The notes under the pieces: generated by a model | What the model saw: only the letters and a program-made list of their open reading frames with translations | Told to the model about the DNA's origin: nothing | The model's database searches: none | Position numbers and translations under genes: made by a program | Part shown: piece by piece, positions 1 through 7,366 of the stretch | Position numbering within the stretch: position 1 is the first letter of the stretch | Layout: each line of letters begins with the position of its first letter | Assembly: GCA_027080545.1 (NCBI GenBank) | Contig: JALWRV010000351.1 | Location: 1 to 13,211 of the forward strand | DNA: 13,211 nt | Direction of reading: 5' to 3' | Origin: Parvularculaceae bacterium | Lineage (GTDB): Bacteria > Pseudomonadota > Alphaproteobacteria > Caulobacterales > Parvularculaceae

Positions 1-98
1 AGCGCCCCTTGATTGAGGCCCCGGGCGCGGCGTGCCGCGCGTATACGAAGCCCGATAGTGGCGTGATCATCTTCAGGCAGTTCAATGGGAAGGGACAT
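1..98 (-). CDS. XRE-family helix-turn-helix regulator, N-terminal fragment (runs off left edge)
   Basis: Reading leftward from an ATG at 98-96 gives an open frame of 32 codons that continues past position 1. After a short acidic leader (MSLPIELPEDDHAT) comes IGLRIRAARRARGLNQ. This matches the first helix and turn of Cro/CI-type domains, where the usual pattern is IGxRIRxxRxxxGLSQ. An in-frame stop lies just upstream at 122-120, and no other usual start codon lies between, so the ATG at 98 is the likely start. No good Shine-Dalgarno is visible before it. Only the start of the DNA-binding domain is present, so ligand, partner and target genes cannot be judged. The gene is divergent from the small-protein gene at 339. 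The family call rests on one short motif. Confidence 0.6.
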   Translation of the reverse strand, partial: MSLPIELPEDDHATIGLRIRAARRARGLNQGA

Positions 99-338
99 AG
101 GTAAATCTGATATATCGGCTCATTTGTTTTTCTTATATTGTAGATAAAAAATTACCAAATGTAAGTCTATTTCTCCATAAATCTCGTGAAATTGACTTGC
201 CAAATCGGCTTAGCCAATATCATCATAAAGAAATATAGTAAAAGCTTATAAGTTTTTTCTAATATAGCTTGCCCGCGCGCCCTCGCCAAAGCGATGGGAA
301 AATGCGTGAAGCGAGGACATCAGAACGAGGAGATTTGC
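99..338. other. AT-rich divergent intergenic region with imperfect repeats
   Basis: This 240-base stretch separates the leftward XRE gene from the rightward small-protein gene and is clearly richer in A and T than the flanking coding DNA. It contains two copies of a TT(A/G)CCAAAT word, at 152-160 and 197-205, on the same strand and 45 bases apart. It also contains two copies of ATCGGCT, at 114-120 and 204-210. These could be regulator half-sites, but short repeats of this kind also arise by chance in AT-rich DNA. No RNA gene or convincing additional ORF was found. Confidence 0.4.
192..220 (+). promoter_or_regulatory. Possible promoter for the 70-residue small-protein gene
   Basis: TTGACT at 192-197 matches the -35 consensus at five of six positions. 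After 17 bases comes CAATAT at 215-220, a weak -10. The -35 element overlaps the second TT(A/G)CCAAAT word by one base, so a regulator bound there could affect transcription. The predicted leader would be roughly 110 bases. The poor -10 keeps this tentative. Confidence 0.25.
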
Positions 339-551
339 ATGTCTGATTATTGTTCTAATCACGGCGCCGCCCATCTCAGCCAGAAAATTGCCCATTTCTG
401 GCAAAAGCGGGGCTTCGATGTTGATGTGAAACTGATCCATGAAGCGTTTGTGCCGACCATGCGCTCGTCGCGTTTTGATATTCGCTCGGACATGGTCAAT
501 GGCATGCCTCGACGCCATTTAGAGAATCCTCAGCAACAAGAAGCGCGCTAG
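339..551 (+). CDS. Small conserved-looking hypothetical protein, 70 residues
   Basis: The start chosen is the ATG at 339, which has a strong Shine-Dalgarno (AGGAGA, 328-333) five bases upstream. An in-frame ATG at 294 has no such site. The product is soluble and basic at its C-terminus, with no signal peptide or membrane segment. Residues 11-30 look like an amphipathic helix running into a strand (AHLSQKIAHFWQKRGFDVDV). Residues 46-58 read FDIRSDMVNGMPR. From memory, short alphaproteobacterial proteins with a similar W..RG region and an RSD(M/L)VNG(M/L)P ending exist without assigned function; I could not check this. The stop codon overlaps the convergent phosphatase gene by four bases (CTAG). 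A role cannot be inferred from context. Confidence 0.65.
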   Translation: MSDYCSNHGAAHLSQKIAHFWQKRGFDVDVKLIHEAFVPTMRSSRFDIRSDMVNGMPRRHLENPQQQEAR

Positions 552-1237
552 GACCGTCGGTCCGATTGGAACTCTTCCACAATGATTTTGGCCAGATGGT
601 CAAAATGGTCGAAGCGTGTGGCGTCGCTCGGCCATGGGTCTTGTGGCCACCAATAGCCGCCGGTGAAAAGATAGCAACGCATAGGGGCGGCTTTGGCGGC
701 GCGGTAGTCAGTGAGGGAATCCCCCACCATCACCCCATATTGTGTGCCGGTGCGTTCAACACAGGCCCGTAAGGGTTCTGGGGCGGGCTTATATTGGGCG
801 AGGGTGTCACGCCCCACAATGGTGTCAAACCAGCCCTCCAGCTTTAAAGTCTTTAACAAGGGTAGGGCCAGCTCCTCGCGCTTATTGGTACAGATGGCGA
901 GCCGCGCGCCTTGTTCCACTAAATATTCGAGACAAGAGGTAACCCCAGCAAAGGGCAGGCTGTTATCGGCAATATGGACTTTGTAATGGGCGATGAACTG
1001 GTCAAGCCAGTGGGCCATCGCCTCTTCGGAAAATGCGTCCTCGTCGTTATTGGCTAGACCATGGCGCAGCATTGCCGCTGCCCCTTGGCCAACCAGATGG
1101 CGAACCTCACCAAGGCTTACCGGTTCACGCCCCAACTGCTTGAGAACATGGTTCAGGGTCGCTGTCAGATCTGGGGCGCTGTCGACGAGTGTGCCATCGA
1201 GATCGAAAATCACGGTTAAATCATCCAAAGGGCGCAT
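548..1237 (-). CDS. gph: HAD-superfamily phosphatase, phosphoglycolate phosphatase type
   Basis: The 229-residue protein has all four HAD motifs in order. Motif I is FDLDGTLVDS, with the Asp12 nucleophile and Asp14. Motif II is CTNK, with Thr117. Motif III is the lysine of YKPAPEP (Lys150), and motif IV is VGDSLTD (Asp173, Asp177). The helical cap between motifs I and II (about residues 20-90) and the overall length fit the Gph/PgmB group. That group dephosphorylates 2-phosphoglycolate or related small phosphate esters in the cytoplasm with Mg2+. Substrate cannot be fixed by sequence in this family, so the specific name is an inference. The gene is divergent from glmU and converges on the small-protein gene. 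Upstream of the ATG only a weak purine-rich stretch (AAAGATA) is seen as a ribosome site. Confidence 0.85.
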   Translation of the reverse strand: MRPLDDLTVIFDLDGTLVDSAPDLTATLNHVLKQLGREPVSLGEVRHLVGQGAAAMLRHGLANNDEDAFSEEAMAHWLDQFIAHYKVHIADNSLPFAGVTSCLEYLVEQGARLAICTNKREELALPLLKTLKLEGWFDTIVGRDTLAQYKPAPEPLRACVERTGTQYGVMVGDSLTDYRAAKAAPMRCYLFTGGYWWPQDPWPSDATRFDHFDHLAKIIVEEFQSDRRS

Positions 1238-1261
1238 CGCGGCTATCTTTCTGTCTATAGT

Positions 1262-1283
1262 GGGCTCGCTTTATTGTGAGCCC
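1262..1283 (+). other. Hairpin in the gph-glmU divergent intergenic region
   Basis: GGGCTCGC (1262-1269) and GTGAGCCC (1276-1283) form an 8-bp stem around the loop TTTATT. The pair 1268/1277 is G.U in + strand RNA but would be a C/A mismatch in - strand RNA, so a structure in the glmU leader fits better than one in the gph leader. No U-tract follows, so it is not an intrinsic terminator. As DNA, it could also be a dyad operator between the two divergent genes. It lies about 100 bases before the glmU start and 25 before the gph start. No clear promoter could be defined for either gene in this 144-base gap. Confidence 0.35.
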
Positions 1284-1381
1284 CTCTCGGCCCTTATGGC
1301 CCAAGGCGTAAGAAAAAGAAATCAGATGTCATTTGGCCGAAGTCAGCTACAAGGATTAAGAGATTAAACAGGAAGGATGCC

Positions 1382-2758
1382 ATGCCCACCCGCTACAAAA
1401 ACACTGCTTTAATCATATTGGCTGCGGGCCATGGAACGCGCATGAAATCCGCTTTGCCAAAGGTTTTGCACCCGATTGCACATTTGCCGATGGTTGGCCA
1501 TGTATTGCGCACTGGCGCAGCTTTGGGGCCCGAGCGCACTGGTTTGGTTACGGGCGCACAGGCCCCCCAAGTTGCGGCCAAGGCGCGGGATCTGGCGCCG
1601 GCAAGTTTAGGACCGCTGCATTTGTTTGTTCAAGACCCGCCACGAGGCACGGGGGATGCGGTGCGCTGTGCGGCTGCATTGCTCGAAGGTTTTACAGGAG
1701 CGGTGTTTGTTCTTTACGCGGATACGCCGCTGCTGACGGCCACTGTGCTGGAACAGATGCGGGAGAAACTCTCCCACGGCAATGGTATTGTGGTGTTAGG
1801 GTTTCGGCCGGAAGATCCAGGAGCCTATGGTCGATTGGTAATGGACAGCGCTGGCGGACTTGATCGGATTGTCGAGGCGGGTGATGCCAGCCCCGATGAG
1901 CTGCGCGTGGCCTGTTGTAATTCGGGGGTAATGGTTTTTGATGCGGATGTTTTGCGCAAATATCTGCCACAGCTGCAAAGTGACAATGCCAAAGGTGAGT
2001 TTTATCTCACCGATTTGGTTGGCCTAGCGACCGAAGATGGGGTGATGTGCGCGGTTGTTGAAGCGGATGAGGAACAGGTTCTCGGAGTAAATTCACGGGT
2101 GGAACTAGCCCAAGCGGAAAAAATTTATCAGGGGCGCTTGCGCGAACAAGCCATGCTGGCGGGGGTTTCCATGTATGACCCGGAAAGCGTTTATTTTTCA
2201 TGGGATACGCGCTTGGAGAAAGATGTAACCTTAGAGCCCAATATATATTTTGGCCCGAATGTGGTAGTCGAAGAGGGCGCTCATATTAAAGCCATGTGCC
2301 ATATTGAAGGGGCGCATATTGGAAAAGAGGCCACTGTTGGACCGTTTGCGCGGTTGCGCCCGCAGGCTTCCATAGGGGCCTCGGCGAAAATTGGCAATTT
2401 TGTCGAGATTAAAAAAGCCGATTTGGGCGTGGGAGCTAAGGTCAGCCATCTCAGCTATATTGGCGATGCGGAAATTGGCGCCGAGGCGAATATCGGTGCC
2501 GGTACCATTACCTGCAACTATGATGGCTTCGATAAATATCAAACAAAAATTGGGGAAGGCGCTTTTGTCGGTTCAAATAGCGCTCTGGTGGCACCGGTAA
2601 GCATTGGGGCGGGGTCTTATGTGGGGTCCGGTTCGGTTGTGGTGAAAGATGTTAGCACCGGTGCGTTGGTTATTGCGCGTGGGGCGCAGGTTGAAAAACC
2701 GGGATGGGCGGTGCGGTTTCGCGCCGCTAAAAAAGCACGGCAGAAAAATAAGTCTTAA
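1382..2758 (+). CDS. glmU: Bifunctional UDP-N-acetylglucosamine pyrophosphorylase / glucosamine-1-phosphate N-acetyltransferase
   Basis: GlmU acetylates glucosamine-1-phosphate with acetyl-CoA and then couples it to UTP, giving UDP-GlcNAc for peptidoglycan and lipopolysaccharide. The N-terminal uridyltransferase domain (about 1-235) has the LAAGHGTRMKSALPK loop at 13-27 and YADTPLL at 112-118, whose Asp114 is the expected metal ligand. The C-terminal left-handed beta-helix (about 255-440) has isoleucine-rich hexapeptide repeats. It includes KVSHLSYIGDAEIG, with His356 at the acetyltransferase catalytic position, and GAGTITCNYDG. The length, 458 residues, is normal. One oddity is GTGDAV at 89-94, where many homologues have His in place of Asp92. 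AGGAAGGA at 1370-1377 is a strong ribosome site. glmS follows after 18 bases, and the two probably form an operon. Confidence 0.97.
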   Translation: MPTRYKNTALIILAAGHGTRMKSALPKVLHPIAHLPMVGHVLRTGAALGPERTGLVTGAQAPQVAAKARDLAPASLGPLHLFVQDPPRGTGDAVRCAAALLEGFTGAVFVLYADTPLLTATVLEQMREKLSHGNGIVVLGFRPEDPGAYGRLVMDSAGGLDRIVEAGDASPDELRVACCNSGVMVFDADVLRKYLPQLQSDNAKGEFYLTDLVGLATEDGVMCAVVEADEEQVLGVNSRVELAQAEKIYQGRLREQAMLAGVSMYDPESVYFSWDTRLEKDVTLEPNIYFGPNVVVEEGAHIKAMCHIEGAHIGKEATVGPFARLRPQASIGASAKIGNFVEIKKADLGVGAKVSHLSYIGDAEIGAEANIGAGTITCNYDGFDKYQTKIGEGAFVGSNSALVAPVSIGAGSYVGSGSVVVKDVSTGALVIARGAQVEKPGWAVRFRAAKKARQKNKS

Positions 2759-2776
2759 AGAATAGTAGGAAAAACT

Positions 2777-4609
2777 ATGTGTGGCATTGTGGGTATTATC
2801 GCCAAAGCAGAGGTTAGCGGGCCAATTTTGGATGGGCTCAAGCGACTAGAATATCGTGGCTATGATTCTAGCGGCATTGCGACCATTCACGCGGGGCGTC
2901 TTGAGCGCCGCCGGGCCGTGGGCAAGTTGCAAGCCTTGGAGCAGACTTTGCGCGAGAGACCGCTGCACGGGGCTATCGGTATTGGTCACACCAGATGGGC
3001 AACCCATGGGGCCCCTAATGTCACCAATGCTCACCCCCACGCAACCGAGACGATTGCGGTGGTGCATAATGGTATTATCGAAAATTTTGCAGAATTGCGC
3101 GAGAGCCTCATTGCCAAAGGCGTGGCATTTGAAAGCGAAACCGATACAGAGGTTATCCCTCAATTGATCAATCATTTATTGGTTAGCCACAACATGTCTC
3201 CGGTCGAGGCTTTTCAAGGGGCCCTAAAAAAATTACAGGGGGCGTTTGCAATTGCCGCGATTTTTGATGGCGAAGAAGATTTGATCCTGTGTGCGCGCCG
3301 TGGTTCTCCACTCGCTCTAGGGCGCGGGGAGGGGGAGCGGTTTTTGGGCTCCGATGCCTATGCGTTGGCGCCTTTCACCAATCGCATTACCTATCTAAAA
3401 GAAGGGGATTGGGCCATTATTCGACAGGATGGATGGCAAATTTTTGATGCGACGGATACAGAAGTTGAGCGTCGCGAACAGCTATCCGACGCGGCATCAG
3501 CCCTCATTGACAAGGGTGGCTATCGCCATTTCATGGCTAAAGAAATACACGAACAGCCAGAAGTGATCGGCCATACGCTGTCTGCTTATATTGACCCGGT
3601 TGCCCGCAAAGTAACCCTGCCAGACCGAGCCCTTGATTTCAAAAACCTTGAACGGTTGACTATTTCGGCGTGTGGCACCGCCTTTTATGCGGGCCAGATC
3701 GCTAAATATTGGTTTGAGGAATGGGCGCGCCTGCCGGTTGAAATCGATATCGCTTCCGAATTGCGGTATCGCGTCCTGCCATGGCCAAAACAGGGGGCGG
3801 CTTTGTTTATTTCCCAATCGGGGGAAACCGCCGATACGCTTGCTGCCTTGCGCGAAGCCAAGGCCCATGGCCAGCAAATTGGAGCGGTGATCAATGTCCC
3901 TGAATCCACCATCGCCAGAGAGGCTGATGCCTGCTTTCCCACCAATGCCGGGCCGGAAATCGGGGTGGCGTCGACCAAGGCATTTACCTGTCAATTGGCA
4001 ACGTTGGCCTGCTTAGCACTGGCGGCAGGTGTCGCCCGGGGGCATATTGATGCCAAACGCGAGGGTGAGCTTGTCGATGCGCTATTAGAGGTGCCGCGTT
4101 TGGCGCTCGAGGCCATTACTTTAGAGCCGCAAATTGAACAGATTGCCCATGAACTCGCCCAAGCCAGTGATGTGCTTTATCTTGGTCGCGGGGTCAGCTT
4201 TCCCTTGGCTATGGAGGGGGCGCTGAAGTTGAAAGAAATTTCCTATATTCATGCAGAAGGCTATGGGGCTGGCGAATTAAAACATGGGCCGATCGCCTTG
4301 ATTGATGAAAAAGTGCCGGTGATTGTCTTGGCTCCGGATGATCGATTATTTGAAAAAACCGTCTCGAATATGCAAGAGGTCATGGCTCGGGGTGGGTGCT
4401 GTCTTTTGATGTCCAGCGCCGCCGGGATTGAGCGAGCAAAGCGCGGCGGGGCCCCATGGCAAAGCCTTGTCATTCCCGATATTGATCAGGCCTTAAGCCC
4501 ATTTGTCTATGCCATACCCGCACAGCTTCTTGCCTATCATACCGCCCTCGTCAAAGGCACTGATGTTGATCAACCCCGCAATCTCGCTAAATCGGTGACG
4601 GTGGAATAG
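2777..4609 (+). CDS. glmS: Glutamine-fructose-6-phosphate aminotransferase (isomerizing)
   Basis: GlmS makes glucosamine-6-phosphate from fructose-6-phosphate and glutamine, the committed step to UDP-GlcNAc. The protein starts MCGIVGII, so Cys2 becomes the N-terminal nucleophile of the glutaminase domain (about 2-220). That domain also has EYRGYDSSG and GIGHTRWATHG. Two sugar-isomerase (SIS) domains follow. Motifs include SACGTAFYAG, SQSGETADT, GVASTKAFTCQ and EGYGAGELKHGP, and the C-terminus is NLAKSVTVE. The length, 610 residues, is typical. The ATG has AGGA eight bases upstream (2767-2770). The gap to glmU is too short to hold a glmS ribozyme, so control through a ribozyme just upstream is excluded. 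GlmM, needed between GlmS and GlmU, is not in the window. Confidence 0.98.
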   Translation: MCGIVGIIAKAEVSGPILDGLKRLEYRGYDSSGIATIHAGRLERRRAVGKLQALEQTLRERPLHGAIGIGHTRWATHGAPNVTNAHPHATETIAVVHNGIIENFAELRESLIAKGVAFESETDTEVIPQLINHLLVSHNMSPVEAFQGALKKLQGAFAIAAIFDGEEDLILCARRGSPLALGRGEGERFLGSDAYALAPFTNRITYLKEGDWAIIRQDGWQIFDATDTEVERREQLSDAASALIDKGGYRHFMAKEIHEQPEVIGHTLSAYIDPVARKVTLPDRALDFKNLERLTISACGTAFYAGQIAKYWFEEWARLPVEIDIASELRYRVLPWPKQGAALFISQSGETADTLAALREAKAHGQQIGAVINVPESTIAREADACFPTNAGPEIGVASTKAFTCQLATLACLALAAGVARGHIDAKREGELVDALLEVPRLALEAITLEPQIEQIAHELAQASDVLYLGRGVSFPLAMEGALKLKEISYIHAEGYGAGELKHGPIALIDEKVPVIVLAPDDRLFEKTVSNMQEVMARGGCCLLMSSAAGIERAKRGGAPWQSLVIPDIDQALSPFVYAIPAQLLAYHTALVKGTDVDQPRNLAKSVTVE

Positions 4610-4758
4610 TTTTCTCCTTGGTTGTTTAGACCCTTCAGCCTCCTATTTTTAGCCCCACATTTCAGGCACGTATTTTTGAACGTTTGAGGGGTGTTGTTCC
4701 CCCCTGTAATCCGTCTATGTTGGAGCTTGGCGCGTAAATCGGCATGCAGGATATTTTT
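4610..4758. other. Intergenic gap between glmS and rpiA, no clear signal
   Basis: This stretch of about 150 bases separates the two rightward gene groups. A GGGG/CCCC pairing around 4688-4702 could form a short hairpin, but no T-run follows, so it is not a convincing terminator. No promoter with both hexamers was found before rpiA. Transcription could read through from glmS. Confidence 0.4.
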
Positions 4759-5460
4759 ATGAGTGCAGAGGCTAAAAAACACAAAGCGGCCGCGCGGGCT
4801 GTTGAAATGGTGCGGGCAGGCATGGTGTTGGGATTGGGTACCGGATCAACCGCCGCCCATTTTGTTGCCGCTTTGGGTCCGTTGGTGCGTGAGGGGTTGA
4901 GCATACAGGCGATCCCCACCTCCGAGGAAACCCGCAAACAGGCGATCAATGAAGGTATTGAGCTGATCGAGCCTGATGAAGGCACCATCATCGATTTGGC
5001 GGTGGATGGCACGGATGAGGTGGATGGCCGGTTGGATTTGATCAAGGGCGGGGGGGGGGCTTTGTTGCGGGAAAAAATAATCGCTGAAAGCGCTTTGCGC
5101 ATGGTGGTTATTGCTGATGATAGCAAAAAAGTAGCGCAATTGGGGGCGTTCCCCTTGCCAATTGAAATTGATCGCTTTTGTTGGCCCCTGACGGTCGCCC
5201 ATATTCGCGAGGTATGTGACGCGCATGGTCTCAAAAATATTGATCTTTCTTTGCGCAACAGCGAAAGCGGTGCATTTCGCTCCGACGGGGGCAATTATAT
5301 AATTGATGTCTGTTGCGGTCGCATCCCCGATGCGGGGGCGTTGCACCAAGCTTTGTTGGCGATACCGGGGGTGATCGAAACCGGCCTATTCGTCAATATT
5401 GCCCAACGCATTATTCTTGGAACCGATGACGGTGTCGAGATTATTGAAAGGTCTGTCTAG
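4759..5460 (+). CDS. rpiA: Ribose-5-phosphate isomerase A
   Basis: RpiA interconverts ribose-5-phosphate and ribulose-5-phosphate in the cytoplasmic pentose phosphate pathway. Signature motifs are GLGTGST (25-31), PTSEETR (53-59), VDGTDEVD (82-89), KGGGGALLREKI (96-107) and GGNYIIDV (177-184). By family knowledge, Asp83, Lys96 and Glu105 are active-site residues. I chose the ATG at 4759, giving 233 residues, because AGGA (4748-4751) lies seven bases before it. An in-frame ATG at 4744 would add MQDIF, but lacks a ribosome site. The codons for the KGGGGA loop contain an unbroken run of ten G at 5050-5059. The next gene starts two bases after the stop, so translational coupling is likely. Confidence 0.96.
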   Translation: MSAEAKKHKAAARAVEMVRAGMVLGLGTGSTAAHFVAALGPLVREGLSIQAIPTSEETRKQAINEGIELIEPDEGTIIDLAVDGTDEVDGRLDLIKGGGGALLREKIIAESALRMVVIADDSKKVAQLGAFPLPIEIDRFCWPLTVAHIREVCDAHGLKNIDLSLRNSESGAFRSDGGNYIIDVCCGRIPDAGALHQALLAIPGVIETGLFVNIAQRIILGTDDGVEIIERSV

Positions 5461-5462
5461 AC

Positions 5463-5972
5463 GTGACTCCCTATGAAAAGCTACGCCAAGCCATTCTCGA
5501 TTATGGCGATGCGGCAATGGAAAACCTGCTGCGCTGCCGCACTTTTTCCAATGTATTGATTGATGGTTTTGCAGATTATTTGGGCTGTCCGAAAGAAATG
5601 GTGGCAGCGGTGCCCGCCGAAGGGCCGTTCGATCCGCGCAAGGATTATGGTGAAAAGGCCTTTAGTTTTCATGGCAAGCCGGTGATCCGGTTGGAGCCGG
5701 TGATGTTCGGCATTTGTGTGATTGTTGGCAATGCGGAAGATAGCGGTTCTTTATGGTTGCGCACGGCGGTGCGCGTTGAACTAACCGGTAATTCTTTTGA
5801 TGTCTATGTGGCTGACCAGCCCATTATCCATGTGGACAAACAGTTTGAAGGCAAGTTGGCCCCAGTTTGGGATGCCATGTTTACCGAGTTACATTCGGTG
5901 TTTAAGCAGGAATTGGCCGATTTCAACGATGTGCGTTTTGAGCACGGCATTGGGTTTCTCCCGGAAAAGTGA
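5463..5972 (+). CDS. Hypothetical protein of 169 residues between rpiA and gor
   Basis: I do not recognise this family. The gene starts with GTG two bases after the rpiA stop and ends ten bases before gor, so it is almost certainly in the same operon. The likely ribosome site is AAAGG at 5447-5451, inside the rpiA 3' end. The next in-frame ATG is at residue 19, which would remove a well-formed N-terminal helix. The protein has no signal peptide or membrane helix. Residues 1-45 look helical, and residues 65-125 look like beta-strands (for example GKPVIRLEPVMFGICVIVG and VRVELTGNSFDVYVADQ). The C-terminal 40 residues are again helical. No catalytic motif is evident. Its position between sugar-phosphate and NADPH/glutathione enzymes suggests a redox or carbon-metabolism setting, but this is only context. 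Confidence 0.85.
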   Translation: MTPYEKLRQAILDYGDAAMENLLRCRTFSNVLIDGFADYLGCPKEMVAAVPAEGPFDPRKDYGEKAFSFHGKPVIRLEPVMFGICVIVGNAEDSGSLWLRTAVRVELTGNSFDVYVADQPIIHVDKQFEGKLAPVWDAMFTELHSVFKQELADFNDVRFEHGIGFLPEK

Positions 5973-5982
5973 AAGCAATAAA

Positions 5983-7341
5983 ATGGATTTTGATTATGAT
6001 CTGTTCACCATCGGTGCCGGAAGCGGCGGGGTTCGGGCATCGCGCCTAACGGCTCAATTTGGGGCGAAGGTAGCGATTGCAGAAGAATCACGGGTTGGGG
6101 GCACGTGTGTGGTGCGCGGTTGCGTGCCGAAGAAATTTTTCGTTTATGCTAGCCATTTTGGTGATCTCATCGACGATGCTAAGGGCTATGGGTGGCAGAC
6201 GGGGGAAAAATCATTTCATTGGCAAACCCTATTGCAGCGCAAGGATAATGAAATTGACCGCTTGAACAGGCTCTATATCAAAAATCTCGAAAAGGCTGGC
6301 GTCACCATATTTCATAATCGTGCGGTGTTAACGGGCCCCCACAGCGTGCGGCTATTACCGGAAGGAAGAGAAATTACGGCGCGAAAAATATTGATCGCCA
6401 CGGGGGGGCGACCAACCAAGGCACAAAATGTGCCCGGCCATGAATTGGCCATTACCTCTGATGAGGCTTTTCACCTCGAACAATTGCCCGAAAAGATGCT
6501 CATTGCTGGCGGCGGCTATATCGCGGTTGAGTTTGCCTGTATTTTTGCCGGTCTTGGGGTTGATGTAACCTTGGTCCATCGCGGTGATCAGGTGTTGCGG
6601 GGTTTTGATCAGGATTTGCGTGATTTTACCATGGCGGCCCTTGTCCATCGGGGCGTATCCTTGAAAATGACAACCACGATTGAGCAGATTAGCTATAAGA
6701 ATGGGCAGAGAATGGCGTTATTTTCAAATGGCGAGAGCGAAAGTTTTGGCCAGATCATGTCGGCGATTGGGCGCCATCCCCATACCTATGGTTTGGGATT
6801 GGAAGCGGCCGGGGTGGCGGTAGATGATAAGCAAGCGATTATTGTTGATAAATATTATCGCACCTCTCAGGAAAATATATTTGCCCTGGGTGATGTGACC
6901 AATCGGGTCAATTTAACACCGGTAGCCATTCGTGAAGGGGTCGCTTTTGCGGAAACCCAATTCAATAATAATGCGCAAACATTGAATTATGACGTCATTG
7001 CCAAAGCGGTGTTTACCCAACCGGCTCTGGGCAGTGTGGGCTTGACCGAAGAGCAGGCGCGGGCTGCCTATAAATCCATCCATATTTACCGATCCGAATT
7101 TCGCCCCATGCGCAATATTCTTGGCGATAATCCGGAAAAAATGATGATGAAGCTAATCGTCGACGGTGAAACCAACCGGGTGCTTGGATGCCATATTGGC
7201 GGTGAGGAGGCCGGAGAATTTATTCAATTGGTGGCCATTGCCCTCACCGCCGGTCTGACCAAAGCGCAGTTTGATCAGACTATTGCCGTTCACCCCACCG
7301 CCGCCGAAGAGCTGGTGACCATGCGTGAGAAATTGTCTTAA
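5983..7341 (+). CDS. gor: Glutathione-disulfide reductase (NADPH, FAD)
   Basis: This cytoplasmic flavoenzyme reduces glutathione disulfide with NADPH. The 452-residue protein has the FAD Rossmann motif GAGSGG (11-16) and the redox-active disulfide in GGTCVVRGCVPKK (Cys42, Cys47). The second nucleotide motif is GGGYIAVE (176-183), followed by VHRGDQVLRGFD. Arg200 and Arg206 lie where NADPH-specific reductases bind the 2'-phosphate. The FAD motif ALGDV is at 301-305, and His437 of HPTAAEE is the expected acid/base from the partner subunit. The reading frame is open upstream to 5797, but that extension overlaps the previous gene and is low-complexity out-of-frame sequence. The ATG at 5983 places MDFDYDLFTIGAGSGG correctly at the N-terminus. 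The closely related mycothione and trypanothione reductases fit less well. Confidence 0.93.
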   Translation: MDFDYDLFTIGAGSGGVRASRLTAQFGAKVAIAEESRVGGTCVVRGCVPKKFFVYASHFGDLIDDAKGYGWQTGEKSFHWQTLLQRKDNEIDRLNRLYIKNLEKAGVTIFHNRAVLTGPHSVRLLPEGREITARKILIATGGRPTKAQNVPGHELAITSDEAFHLEQLPEKMLIAGGGYIAVEFACIFAGLGVDVTLVHRGDQVLRGFDQDLRDFTMAALVHRGVSLKMTTTIEQISYKNGQRMALFSNGESESFGQIMSAIGRHPHTYGLGLEAAGVAVDDKQAIIVDKYYRTSQENIFALGDVTNRVNLTPVAIREGVAFAETQFNNNAQTLNYDVIAKAVFTQPALGSVGLTEEQARAAYKSIHIYRSEFRPMRNILGDNPEKMMMKLIVDGETNRVLGCHIGGEEAGEFIQLVAIALTAGLTKAQFDQTIAVHPTAAEELVTMREKLS

Positions 7342-7366
7342 AAATAAGTCCCGAAATTAACAGACA

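Noticed and set aside
246..518. Leftward ORF of 90 codons opposite the small-protein gene
   Set aside because: The opposite frame has the strong ribosome site and a coherent motif; this frame has neither.
2759..2776. glmS ribozyme before glmS
   Set aside because: Only 18 bases separate glmU and glmS, far too few for the ribozyme.
4686..4705. GGGG/CCCC hairpin as terminator after glmS
   Set aside because: The stem is only 4-5 bp and is not followed by a T-run.
4570..4782. Leftward ORF of 70 codons across the end of glmS, ending STVTDLARLRG
   Set aside because: The tail is the antisense translation of the highly conserved GlmS C-terminus (NLAKSVTVE), a well-known source of false annotations. 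The rest is intergenic.
4662..5294. Leftward ORF of 210 codons antisense to rpiA
   Set aside because: It lies opposite a gene with complete RpiA motifs, has a serine- and alanine-rich low-complexity product and no ribosome site. It is a shadow frame.
5797..5982. Upstream in-frame extension of gor
   Set aside because: It overlaps the preceding gene in another frame, yields methionine- and serine-rich filler, and would put 62 residues before the FAD motif, unlike glutathione reductases.
7334..7366. TGTCT/AGACA inverted repeat between gor and the response regulator as a two-way terminator
   Set aside because: Only five base pairs with a 23-base AT-rich loop and no proper T-tract; not stable enough to call.
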